From NCBI RefSeq assembly GCF_029227915.1, contig NC_079882.1, positions 2,108,001 through 2,172,000 of the forward strand: DNA of 64,000 nt, read 5' to 3'. Shown here in pieces: positions 23,501-35,039 of the stretch. How positions within the stretch are numbered: position 1 is the first letter of the stretch; every line of letters begins with the position of its first letter. The stretch comes from Hydractinia symbiolongicarpus (lineage: Eukaryota > Cnidaria > Hydrozoa > Anthoathecata > Hydractiniidae). The notes beneath the pieces are model-generated. The model searched no databases and was not told the origin of the DNA. It worked only from the letters and a program-made list of their open reading frames with translations. A program made the position numbers and the translations under genes.

Positions 23501-26500
23501 ATGGGCTTACACAAAAAATCGTAATACATGTAAAAGCTATAAGAAAACTCTATCCATGCTAGAAAAGGACGGAAATGAGTAACAGAAATGAGGATAACAT
23601 GATAAATTCAAAGAACAAACCTTGACAGATCTTGTTTTTCATTTCTTGATTGTGCTAGCTCTTCTAAATATTTTTTATTTTCTTTTTCAATCTAGAAGAA
23701 AGTAAAAATGTGACGATGTTATACACCTTAACGTAAGAAATTTATCAAATTTACTTTCTACCAAATTTTATTTGCACCAAAATTTCTTCCTAGTGATATT
23801 TGCTGATAGAAAATTTACACATTCAGAAAAAAACTAACAAACCTTTTTATTATATGAGTTTATCGTTTCCATGAAATCCTTTTCAAGCTTCGTTTTGGAT
23901 TCTTCTGCTAATTTTAAACTTTGTAACAAGCTGGTCTCAAGTTTCTTAAATAATAGAAAAAAGTATTCTGACTTGTACATTACAATTGATTCGGCTATAA
24001 AAAAGCCATACCTGGTTCCTTAAGACTAGTATTCTAATATTATAAACCAAAATTTTCAGATAGAAAAATTTTCGAATTCCTTTTTTGTAAGAAAATCTTT
24101 CTTGCAAAATCTAGGTCCCCCAAAAGTTTTTCCGACTGAAAATTTTATCTTTTCTAATTTTTTTTTAAAATTCATTCGAAGCTTTCAAATTATATATATA
24201 AAATTTTGTAATTATATATGAAAACACCGTGATTATAGTCAGATTTTTATTTTAGGAAGCTTTTTAAAAAAAGGAATTTGCATAAAAATTAATTAAAGAG
24301 GGTAGTAGCAAACAACAAAAAACCCAGCAAGAAGAAAGAAACTTGCCATTGAAGAGTAATTGAAGTGCATACTTCACAGCTAACAACTTTTACAAACCTT
24401 CTTTTCCAGCAATTCTACTTCTGTCCCAGCTAATTGTTTTTCAACTCTTTTACTGTTCACTTCTAAGCAGTTGTAATCTTCTCTAAGTTGTGCATACACT
24501 TGATTCATTGTATCAGCATCAATTTTACTATGACAGGAGACGAGTTTAGGCATAACAAAGTGAAAAAAAAAAATATATTTTTTATGTATTATTGAAAGTT
24601 GTCCCTACCTACTCTCATAAGCCTCTTTTGTCTTATCAAGTAAAGAATTTGATCTTTCCAGCCGCCCTTTATAATCAGTTTGTACATTTTCTAATTAGAA
24701 AAGTGATGAATTTATGAACATTTACAATTATACCTAGGTTAATATATAGCTAGCGAAAAAAGTAAATTGGAATGTAAAATTGTCATAAGACATGATCAAG
24801 TTTGCTCACCAAGTGTTTGTTCCAGACATTCATATTTTACAGACAGGTCTCGCAAGTTTTCTGTCATTGATTGTTCAATGCTGCAGTAACAAAAAAAAAA
24901 TTTTACTGCCTATTCTAAAAGCAACATACTTTGCATAGTCTTTTACATTCAATTTTACATCTACTTGAGTTTTACAGGAATTGTATTCAGAAAAAATGTA
25001 ATTAGAAACCTTTCCAGCTGTACTCTGAAATCACAATTTAGATCTTGAGACAGACGAAGTCGCTCCTCAAGTTCTTGGCATTTCTGCTCATGCATCTGTT
25101 TTGTTTCCATCAAACGCCTAGTATGAAAACAAATATCACAACATTTCATACAAAAAGGATATATATGTAACATTTTCCATGAATATCAAAGTACTGAAGT
25201 TTCTTACTTCTCTAGTGTGGCAGTATTTTCAGTATCGTTTCTCCGTGAAGACTCTAATATTTTTAATTCTGCATTCACTTTCTAAAAATGGCAATACAAA
25301 TGTAATAAATGCAATATGCATAGAACAAGACCACGATCCACATGTAAAGAAAAAACAGTTGACTTACCAAGAATTGTTCTTCCACTTGTTGGTTTTTTGT
25401 TTGCAAGGAGAACTTCTCAGCACGTAATTTATCCAATATTTCTATAAACACAGAACACGTTTTATAAGCAACTCCATTTTTCATTGAAGACTCAGTTGGT
25501 AAGAAAAAAGGATTTAGTCTCAAAGCTGCAAGGATAAGGGATAAGACTTTAGCTTTTACACTTGCTTTTTTGTGCTTTTTGATATAAATAGACTTTACAA
25601 CTAAGGTTGCTGATTAAATTATGTAGATTAAAATCTTGGCTGCCTAATGTTTTAAATTTTTAGTGTGACTAGTTGCTTAGTTTCTAGCCAATATCTCATG
25701 CTTGTTCCTAGCAACTCAGTTGCTTTTAAAAGTATTATGTCATCCCTTTGTATGAAGTACTACGGATTGATCCAATCTGATATATATGCGTAGCCGTTGT
25801 TTTTAAGGTTACTTCTAATAAAAAGCTTTATGTCATTGACAAAAAAACAAATTATGAAAGTACATCAAATACCTTAAGGGAACAAATTTTCATGAATATT
25901 TTGTGATTGTTAAAACATTTTTTTTCCTAAAAATCGATTTAATTGGTGAAAAGTTTAGTTAATTTTTGCAGTAATGTAAGTTAGCATCTAGTGTCAAACT
26001 TTGAAAAACTTTATGATAATTTAATTATGTCTATCTATGCTAAGAACGCAAAAATTTAGTTCATGCGAAAGTTTGTTTTTGTTAGGTAGAAAAAAGTAAC
26101 CTACCATGAAGTTTTGTATTACTGTCTTCTATGTCAACAGCATGCTTTTTTGTTTCATCCATTTGTAATTCTAAATGTGAAAATTACATGCACTGAAACA
26201 AACAGGAAAATTTTTTAGCACATTCTTTGTAGAGCAAAAAACATAAAGTATATGAATAAACAACCTACCCAGTGATTTTATTTTCTCCAGCAATGAATTA
26301 ACCTTACTTTCTTGAAATTCAATATCTGCTTCAAGAGATTTTCTGCAACTATCAGTGTCATTGCCAAGTAAACTCATGATTGGTGTTATCTTTTTGCATG
26401 AAGAATGTGCTATGAAAATACAAGTGCACTTATAAATGTTAAACCAAAAAACTTTCAAAAAATATTAAGAAGTACATTATATTTTTTAAGAATAACTTCA

Positions 26501-29068
26501 TAAAATGATGGTCTCACTTTTAGGTAGGATAGACTTGTTGAAAGAATGAATGGATGAGGCGCTAGAATTATTACCAGTACAATTAACATTAGAACCAGTA
26601 TCTAAAACAAAAGATTAACTTGTCAAAGCAAGTTTAATCTGCATTAGAATGCAAAGAAAGATTATAAAGCAAAAACTAATAACTAATAAACCAGAAGATC
26701 TGTTTTCAAAATTCTCCATTAATTAATAATATATACAACTTTAATGTAATACCTTTTGTCTCTTTCCATCGCATAGATTTTGGAAAACTGGCAAACTTTG
26801 ATGCTTTATTTTCGGAAATATTATAGCTACCAACCGGTGGTGCACAAGATACTATGGAGAGGTATATATATATATATTATATATATATGGACAAGTTCAT
26901 AAATACCAGACACTAATTTGGACATTGCAAAAAAGCAAAATTTCCTCATAATTTGTTTATAAAACCGCCAAGTTTGCTAAAATTTTGAGGGATGCTGCTT
27001 ATGCTTGTTCTTCAAAAGCTAAGTTGGTCAAAATACTAAAAAACCTATTGTAGTACACGATTTTGATAAAAAAATAACATTGTTAGTAATTTATCGTTTT
27101 TTTTGGTTATCCTTATCCTTGTTGAAGCACTTTTTAATGGTTTATTTACTGAAAAAAAAATTCAAGGCACAAATTTATCAGAGTATTTGAACAATATACT
27201 GATAAATTTTAACAAACGATAATTATTAAAATGTCAGAATAATACTCATTTTCAATTAGATATAAATGTCCTGTATTTTGTAAAGAGCATTAAAATCATA
27301 TCAAGTCTTATTTAATAATGCCTAAAAACAATTTTAGGGGTAATAAAATGATAAAATCTTAACAATTCACATAACCAAAATCTACTTTATTATTGCCCTT
27401 CTAAGTTTTTTTAGACTGTTATGTTAGACTTGTTGAGTATTGAGTGCATAAATGGTTACTGCCACATATGGTTAAAAATTTTTAATATGTATGTTTACCA
27501 TACTATGTTTACTATGTATAAATGAAATGGGCAGGATTTGATAACACAATAACTAGAAGTGGAGTATTTACAAAGAAAAATACCCTGATTCAGAATTGTT
27601 AACAAATTATCACATTTTTGCTCTACATGGGAAATATATTCAGTACTGTTCCAGTTAACTGTATTTTTACAAAAAAATAGTTATCTGTCTTTTTTTGTTT
27701 TGGGGTCACAAGCTGATAAAACCTAACAATTTTGTAGCTTTAAGGTGTTATATTTTTATCAATTTTGTGTCCTGGAAATAAAAAAATATGCAAATTGCTC
27801 AGAAAGTTCCTAAAAACATCATATTCAAAGCAAAATACATAACTCATAAAAATAAGGAGTTAAACCACAAAAATAAGGAGTTAAACCACAATAATGATAT
27901 TATCGAAGATATTATTTCCATTTGTCTGTTCAGTATTCATATCAACAATATGCAAGTATCACTTTTCTTGACACTTTGGTCAAACATAAGAATGTACCAT
28001 TTCAGTTTCAGTGTATTGTAAAACAATACACACTGACCAGTACCTTAACTTTAAATTAAACCATCATAAATCTTGCAAAGACAGTGTCATATCTTTATTA
28101 CTCAATCGTGCCAACAGTGTAGTCAGTGACAAAAATGAGAAGAAACAAGAAATTTGACATGTAAAGAATACATTAATTGCAAATAGATACAGTCAGAAAG
28201 TCATCGCATTTAGAAAATACAATGTGGAGAAGATGCAACAGAGACAACAGGGAAACATCAAAGGGTTTTATCGCATCAGCATCGCTGCCCTTTGTACCAG
28301 GTACCAGCAAGGTCCTTCATTAAGTTTTAAGGCAACACAAGACCAAATGCATTCTTAACTCTAAAGACACCCTACGAAGCAGTTTGTCTGAATCAAAAGA
28401 CAAAATGAACCTGAAAGAACAAAGCAATGTCATTTACAAAATCCTGTGTAAAGACAAAGTATATATAGGCGAAACAAAAAGAAAGTTCAAGCAAGGGTCT
28501 GGGATAAAGGTACAGATATTGAAACAGTTTCCGTATATATAATAAAACTCTCTTAAAAAAAAGAAACAGTTTCCGAATTGGAAACCAGATTTTATGTTTT
28601 TTTTTGTAAAGAGAAATTGTTTGACTTTGGAAACTGTTTTTCAGTTTGGCTAAGGGTAAATAAACTTAAAACAGGGGTAATATTTATAAGGACTCCAGTA
28701 GTAAAAAAACCCTAAAGTCCCAGTTCCATATAATATTTTAAAGTTTATTGGGAGGGTATCTATAGCTAGTGGTCAAAACATTATAATGCAGAAATCTGAA
28801 GTAGCTGGTGGAAAACTTAAATTAGTTGTCATATTCAGAAACTATTTCCTATTTTTACACAAAAAGAGTTTCTGAATATAGAAACTGTTTCTCAACAGGG
28901 AAACTGTTTCCAAATCTGTACCTTATAGTGAGAGAACTACTGGCTGGGGGTGGTTGTTTTGTTGTGAGGGATATGCTCATTTCTAAGGAGGACACGATCC
29001 CCTTTTATGTTAACAAAACGAAACTAACCTTCATCTTGAAAACGCTTTGTTTTCGACTTTGAAAACAT
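20568..29068 (-). CDS. HMMR: RHAMM/HMMR-like spindle coiled-coil protein, 23 exons
   Basis: HMMR (RHAMM) is a long coiled-coil protein of the mitotic spindle and centrosome. Exons, 5' to 3': 29068-29029, 26851-26753, 26601-26518, 26409-26269, 26170-26105, 25441-25368, 25281-25208, 25117-25010, 24880-24810, 24690-24609, 24527-24398, 23944-23843, 23691-23621, 23398-23345, 23240-23199, 23027-22992, 22909-22847, 22766-22713, 22030-21977, 21742-21695, 21612-21564, 21487-21311, 20738-20568. They sum to 1890 nt (629 residues; human HMMR is about 724). The N-terminus MFSKSKTKRFQDEVSCAPPV resembles the vertebrate start (SFPKAP..KRFND..GCAPSPG). The middle is continuous Lys/Glu/Leu coiled coil. Exon 22 carries the diagnostic C-terminal block YAQILGHQNNKQKIHHVRKL, the bZIP-like spindle-targeting region. 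The tail has DKENARQP, a KEN-box-like degron. Intron 1 (2.2 kb) holds a Penelope relic and a MITE. Some boundaries are chosen by phase alone. Confidence 0.85.
27848..27889. repeat. two-copy tandem repeat of 21 bp
   Basis: AAAAATAAGGAGTTAAACCAC is present twice in direct succession in intron 1 of the HMMR-like gene, giving a local repeat of Lys-Glu-Leu-Asn-His on the plus strand. It is too short to be a gene. Confidence 0.6.
28262..28497 (+). pseudogene. GIY-YIG endonuclease relic of a Penelope-like retroelement
   Basis: In shifting frames the sequence gives SLPFVPGTSKVL, then SKDTLRSSLSESKDKMN, then NVIYKILCKDKVYIGETKRK. The order of a PFVPG motif, a basic linker and a VYKI..C...VYIGET segment matches the C-terminal end of reverse transcriptase and the GIY-YIG nuclease of Penelope-like elements. 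There is an internal stop, no catalytic completion and no RT upstream, so it is a dead 5'-truncated copy. It is abutted at 28507 by a MITE. Confidence 0.55.
28507..28924. mobile_element. 418-bp MITE built on GGAAACAGTTTCC palindromes
   Basis: The ends AAGGTACAGAT (28507) and ATCTGTACCTT (ending 28924) are inverted copies, followed inward by TTGAAACAGTTTCC and its mate. The GAAACAGTTTC or GAAACTGTTTC core recurs at least six times across the element. No frame looks coding. The flanks are AT/TA-rich and a target duplication (possibly TA) cannot be assigned with certainty. It ends only about 105 bases from exon 1 of the HMMR-like gene. Confidence 0.65.
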
Positions 29069-29773
29069 AATTCTGTATTTTCCAAGTAAGCACCAATTTA
29101 TTCTATCACTTCGTGAAGTGCCAACAAACAATCAAAAATGCCCGCGCCAAAATACTTTTGTGGCTTTCAAATACTACCTTTAGCATTTTAAAGATCCTGT
29201 TCTATTTTTTTCATAAAGATCTACTATTAAGGAAGAGAAAAATATAAATTATTTTTAAAAAAAAAATAGATATAAGCTCATTATAAAAAAAAAATTGTAA
29301 GTGAAAAGTATTTGAAAATAAAACTAAACAAAAGTGGATCTAGTCATAATTGGTCTTTCATATTCTGGATTTTATTCGTCTGTTTCCAAGACGAGGATAG
29401 CTATACCTTAGAACCACTGTAAACAAAAAGGAACACACGATCAATCACAGATTGACTCGCAGATCAAATATCAATTTTTTAAAGGTAATATATACTGATA
29501 AAAACCATTAAGTGGCTATTTTATTTTGTATAATATCTAAGATGGGTTCGACTAGCTCCCTTTATTTTACTTTTTTTATTAAATTCGTTTTGCAATGTAG
29601 TCAAAAAAGCCAAATTACAAAGATACACATGCAATTTAAATTGATATTATATAGCTTTTGATGACAATATTAACAGCAACAACAAGAATCAAAACAAAGG
29701 TTGATTTTCTGACTTAGCTAGAGGCTAGCTAAGATAAACGACTGGTAAAAAGTGCTAGCTAGGTAATTTTTAA
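29069..29773. promoter_or_regulatory. divergent promoter interval between HMMR-like and LRRC51
   Basis: About 700 bases separate the two outward-facing start codons, so both promoters must lie here unless 5' UTR introns are present. The stretch is AT-rich, with a CGCG-poor middle. I could not identify specific factor sites with confidence. Confidence 0.45.
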
Positions 29774-30741
29774 ATGACAAGAAAAACATATGATTTTAGG
29801 ATGGCACTTTCAACAAGAGGGAAGTTAGCAGTAAGATCTGCAATGGATATTGAACAAGGATTTGAACCACCACTTGATTTCACTTTTATGTGTTTAACAT
29901 CTGTAGCAGGTAACTATGTTATACTGGTGTTGTAAAATTAGAAGAATTATTTTTACATGGCTTAATTGGAATTTTAAATGAATGTCATAAACTAAAAAAG
30001 TTTATTTTAGTATCTCTAGTGAAGTAAAATTAATTTTAGATTGCTTAGAAGAGCAACCACGTGACACAACACCTGAGAAATCTAAAACTCAGACCTCTGT
30101 AAGATACCATATACTTTCTTTTCATAGTGGGTTGTTTTTAACACTATAGCACATTATACCAATTCTTAGCAAGAACATAAACAACAAGAAGCAATAAAAA
30201 GAAAAACTAATGCCATCCGTTTGAGCAACAATGTTATCACAGAGTGGAGAGAGCTTTCCTCCACTGTGCAGAAACTGGTTGAAAATCCGAATGACATAGA
30301 ATGGATAGATCTTTCCTTTAATGATCTAACTTCTATTGACAAGGTAAGCCATTTAACAATATATTTTTTTGTGATACTGTGTACTTATGTTAAAAATGTT
30401 ATAAACTTTAAATGCATGTCTGCAGAAAAAGTTAAAATAGTAAATCTCTTTTTTAATTTTAGTGTGTTTTGGAATATCCAAATCTAAAGGTTTTATACCT
30501 ACATGGTAACAGCATCGAAAAGATAACGGAAATAGATAAGTTAAACTCTCTTCTTCATCTAAAAACTCTGACACTACACGGTAATCCAATTGAGGTTAGC
30601 TGTAAAGGTTACAGACAGTATGTTTTATCGAGATTACCCTTGTTGAAAAATATTGATTTCAGCTGCGTTACAAAATCAGATCGTGCATGTGGGCATACAT
30701 GGCATGAAATGAATAAACAGAAAAGAAAGAAAACGGACTAA
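29774..30741 (+). CDS. LRRC51: leucine-rich repeat-containing protein 51
   Basis: LRRC51 is a small LRR protein widely conserved in ciliated animals; its exact role is poorly known. Four exons, 29774-29909, 30040-30098, 30170-30343 and 30463-30741, give 648 nt and 215 residues, against about 192 in human. Landmarks shared with the vertebrate protein are FEPPLDFTF near the N-terminus, IEWIDLSFNDLTSIDK, LYLHGNSIEKI, LTLHGNPIE, GYRQYVLSRLP and the tail DFSCVTKSDRA. The LRR consensus LxxLxLxxN is visible in three consecutive repeats. An in-frame TAA directly precedes the ATG at 29774. A second ATG at 29801 is preceded by TTTTAG, which could instead be a splice acceptor, so the true start may be 29801. 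The tail is basic (KQKRKK). Confidence 0.9.
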
Positions 30742-32881
30742 TAGGAAAAAGCATTTCTTATGTTGTATTTTTGATTTGAATATAAATATCACAGTTTTAA
30801 ACACACATTCTACATAATTTAAATCATTAATTTTTTTTAATTATCACCCTAAGGTAATTAATTTTCGCGAAAACCTTTCTCAATACTTTTAAAAGGAATT
30901 TTTTTTTCGTTTTTTCTCTTTCTTCTTTAATAAAAAAAAAATTTACAAGCTTTCTTTATTACATCTTTCTGCTTTTTTTAACATTTCGCCAATATTAATA
31001 ATATAATAGTACCCATGATAATCTCCTCTTTGGGCTGGTTTGAGTAAATCTAGACCTAAATTAGGAAAAAATTGTAGAATGCTAGAATGTCGAAAATAAT
31101 TATTTGCACAATAATCTTAAAAGAGTCCATTTGTGAAAAATTCTTCTCAAAGAATCTGAAATCCGATTCACAAAAATTAATTTTTGTGAAATTTTTAAAA
31201 AATTTCCTGATTTGCAAAAATTGATCTTCGCGAAATTTTTTGACCTCGAAAATATATCGTGAAAATTATTCAACTTAAGGTAGTTCCTATTATTTTACAG
31301 TTACGCCAAAACAAAATAACCTCCTTAAAGATATTAAATTTCGCGCTAGACACTATTCGTCAACTTCTGCAGGTTAAATACCCCAAAAACGAAGTTTAAA
31401 TTTTGTGGAAGAGGGCCAATAATAACGTTAGTCAAATCTCTACTACCGGGTTTTTGTTGAAAAAATAGCCTGCAGGGTTAGACAATTTTTTATAGTTTTG
31501 TGAATTTCCACGTCTCGTTTTTTCCCTGGATATAGTTTCGTAGGTTTGAGTACCAATCGCGAATTCTGCGAGATTAAATTATTGTCACCTAAAATTTTTT
31601 GGGAATTCTTGTTTGTTTTTGATTTTTTTATCAACATAACTGTCTCCCCAGTGTTTCATATTTCTTTTTTTTTATTAAAAAAGATAAGCTGAGATAAATA
31701 AAAAGCCAACATTGATCTTGCTCCACTACTAATCTTTTTATGAACCATTAGTTGTCTTTTATTTAGAAGTCTATATTACTTTTCCACATATCTTAAATTT
31801 TCCTCGAAAACCCTTAATAAAACATACAAAAATTCAGGTTTTTGTCTTGACTTCTCTTTTCATAAAAAAGACAAATAATCAGGCTTTGTCTTTCCCTGAA
31901 CTTTCTTAATTAATATATGAAAATGTCTGATTATGGAGAACTATAGCATTCTCAACTTCTCTCTTTTTAAGTGGATTTTTTTGTGTCGGGTCTCACGACA
32001 CCAAAAGAGGTAAATCAATCACAGAGGTGACCTTTCTGATATCGTTTGATATCAGAAAGGCCACCTGAAAAAGAAAAATAGTCTGGGGACGAGGTTGGAG
32101 ACGAGCCGTCTTCTCTCACACTTTTTAACACAGTTGGTCTTTCGCGTTTAATCTCTGCAAGCTTCTGCTTAGATATGCTATTTTCCTATTTGTAAAAAAG
32201 CTGACTAACCGTGAATAAACACTCCGACTTAGAGTTTAATTTTTTTTCTCTATTACGAATCCCACTACCACGCTTTTAATTGAATTTTAAACTAATTCAA
32301 TAAAACAGTACAATAGTAAACGTCAAAAACACGGTTTTTGAATTCCGAGTTTTGGTAACGTAATATTTGGTCCCGTTATTTTTCTAAAAATTAATTGTAA
32401 TAAATATGCTTTCAAAGAAATGGAATTAACAAACTAATTAAGAAAAATCAACTCCAGCTATTGTTAACGACACAATAGAAAAATTATAGAATTAGAGTTC
32501 TTAACTGACAAGGTAGAATAAAACGACTTTCATCGACATAAAAAACAGATAGAGCATTTCAGAGGGACAGCAAAGGTAATACGAAGGAGTCGCAGCCATT
32601 TTGGCGATTTTTTATTTCTTACTTAACTTCTTTGAAATCTCCTTTTTAAATATACGCGAGGTATCATTTAAGCTTTAAATACCCATGAAACATAAGATTT
32701 TTAAACTCAAATGCAATCTTCGAAACTGATATGACTGGATTTCTGGCAACAAACTTTCTGTTAAATCGTGATATTATTCATACTATATCTAGTTAATTGG
32801 TTGTTCTACTTATTATTTTTGTTGTTGTTCTAAGCATGTTCGTATACGAATAATATCATTTAGGAACTGCATGATATAAAA
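30742..32881. other. intergenic, repeats only
   Basis: No gene was recognised. The stretch holds a TCGCG-type repeat cluster (about 31150-31360), a strong hairpin at 32025-32066 and, just after it, GGGGACGAGGTTGGAGACGAG, which belongs to the CCTCGTTCCC repeat family. Confidence 0.4.
32025..32066. repeat. 19-bp inverted repeat with a 4-base loop
   Basis: AGGTGACCTTTCTGATATC (32025-32043) is followed by GTTT and by its inverse complement, with one A/C mismatch (32048-32066). This could be a minimal foldback element or an RNA hairpin. Confidence 0.7.
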
Positions 32882-33847
32882 ATGAAAATGGCACTTTTGT
32901 CAAACATTTCAATGGTCATACTTTCGATAATTGGAATAGTTTTGAATGGTACCATATCCTTCATCATCATGAGCAACCGCAGGCTACGCAGAAGAAAATC
33001 AAACAAGTTTTTACTAAACTTATTGTTTTCTGATATGTGTGTTTGCGTTTCATTTTTTTGTTACAGCGTCGTGAATATTAGTGACGAAAAAATGAATTTT
33101 GACTCACATATGACATTTGCTTTTCTTATATCAGTCTTAATGTTGCTGTCGTTGGACAATTTGATCGTAGTTACATTAGATCGATTAATAGCCGTCAAAT
33201 GGTCCTTTTACTACCAGAACAAGCTGAAATCGAAGCATGTCTATGTTACGATATGTGCAGCATGGTCTATCACTGTTCTGTATTTTATCATACTTATGGT
33301 CGTTCGACATACCAGCACTATTTTAATCGCTTTCGACCTTGTACATTTTTCTTTCTTAAGTGTAATTATTGCTGGTTTTGTCGTTATGCTTATTTCAAAC
33401 ATTATTATATACGTCGAAGCAAAGAGGCAGCTCAAAGCTATTTCTAAAACATTTGTATCAGCTACCTTGAGTAAGACAGAGCGCGGGAAAAATATGCAAA
33501 GGCATAAAGAATGCAGACTAGTTCGTATAAGCATGAGCATGGTGTTATCATTTGTAATCTTTTGGTTACCTTCTGTGGTTTCTTGCTTTTATATGAAAGT
33601 ACAAGAAAAGTTTTTATCAGAGGAGTATCATTACATAAGCTGGTGCTTAGTAAGTCTTAATTATATCTGCGATCCTCTAATTTACGTCGCTTTGAGCAAA
33701 GATGTTAAAACTGAAATAAAAAGAATTTGTAGAAAACGCGATGCTGCAATGGACGCTAGCTATTCCGTTGAAAGTACTACGGTGCAAAAAGATGTTGAAC
33801 ACTTGTCAGGTATAATCTTTCAAATTGAACCTGTAGAGAATGCAACG

Positions 33848-33887
<40 letters not shown>

Positions 33888-33892
33888 CGTGA
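32882..33892 (+). CDS. class A (rhodopsin-like) G protein-coupled receptor, intronless
   Basis: 336 residues in one exon with seven hydrophobic segments. Family landmarks: N22 of GIVLNG (TM1), D51 of LLFSDM (TM2), D100-R101-L102 at the end of TM3 in place of DRY, W128 (TM4), FVIFWLP (W228, P230) in TM6, and N260...D264-P265-L-I-Y268 in TM7 (DPxxY). Basic loops precede TM2 and follow TM7. The N-terminus is only about nine residues. No Cys is seen at the extracellular end of TM3, so the usual TM3-ECL2 disulfide seems absent. The C-terminus ends in 15 consecutive Thr codons from an ACA microsatellite. Such intronless, divergent amine/peptide-like receptors are expanded in cnidarians; the ligand cannot be predicted. 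Confidence 0.88.
33844..33889 (+). repeat. (ACA)15 microsatellite encoding poly-Thr
   Basis: A run of about 15 ACA units forms the last codons of the GPCR before its TGA. Length polymorphism would change the receptor tail directly. Confidence 0.9.
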
Positions 33893-34464
33893 AAATGGTG
33901 TGAAGCTGCACATAATTATTGTAAATTATTTTCTAAACAACTTAATCCTTTGTAATCATGTATTATTACTGGCTTTTTTTAGAATGCAATCATGGAATAA
34001 TAACTAATGGAAGCTAGTTCAATTTTACATATTTTGCACTGTACAAGAAAGTAACGGCAAAAATGGTCAAAACTCCATCATTGACCACAGTACATCTCTC
34101 CTACTTACAATGTTTGAAAATAAAAAAATTCAACAAACACCAAAATAAAAAGCCGATGAACGAGGATTTATAACGGTGGAGAACATACACCACCTCATGT
34201 GACTTGCTAAAGAATTTTTTTATTATAAGCAACTTATGCTAAATACAAGTAAAGAGATTTGTTGAATAATCCGATAAAATTTAGCGTCGCTAAGTTATTT
34301 TACCGAGAACATGCTGATTTTCTTAAAACATATTGATAATTGATAACAAAACAATTTGGTGCGGACACATCTTTTATATCAGAAAGTAAAAGTTCTAATA
34401 GTTCTTAATGCATTTCTTGAATAAATTCTGTGTGTGTAAAAAATGCTTTAATGGCACTGATTTT

Positions 34465-34930
34465 TGCGGGTAGTTAATTTCGCGGGAAAATATTACATTT
34501 CGTCGGTATTCATTTTCGCGGATGAAGATCTGCAAAACGGTTTGTGAGTATTAATTCTCGATACCGAGGTAAAAAATGTTATCAATCGTTTTTGAAAGAA
34601 AAGCCTTTTCTCAATGAAACATCCACAGAAGAAACCTCGTTTCCAGGCCTGTTGTCTCTTTTCTATAACCGGGACGGCGAGACGAACAACTTTTTCATCG
34701 CCATCCCGATGTTAGAAAAGATACAAGATGCCCTGGGGACAAGGTTGCCACAGAAGTATACTTCTTATTCTTCTCTTTATCGCTTTAGCCACACCGTTTG
34801 ATAATTTACTTAAATTGCCCTCTAATTCCCTCTTGGTCTAATATATTGAATTTTTTTCGTGCTTTTTTTTCACATTTATAAATTGTCTTAAAGGTTATTT
34901 CGCGGGTACTCAATTTCGCGAATTTGGTTT
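34465..34930. repeat. TTTCGCGGG clusters enclosing a CCTCGTTCC-type insertion
   Basis: TTTCGCGG or GCGGG units lie at 34465-34560 and again at 34890-34925. Between them, 34634-34750 begins ACCTCGTTTCCAGGCC and ends GCCCTGGGGACAAGGTTG, inverted ends of the CCTCGTTCCC repeat family also seen at 58287 and 62689. The 85-codon open frame across it is a by-product of the repeat, not a gene. Confidence 0.5.
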
Positions 34931-35039
34931 TAAATTTCCGAAAAGTGCGAAAAGTACATGTACTATTAAAAATCTTAGTTAGAAAATGCACCAAATATAT
35001 ATTACATTGCTTTTTCAGTATTTTAAATTATGTTAGTCT

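Noticed and set aside
34544-34801. 85-codon open frame on the plus strand
   Set aside because: It runs across a CCTCGTTTCC-type repeat and a TCGCG cluster, so the frame is explained by the repeat and has no protein features of its own.
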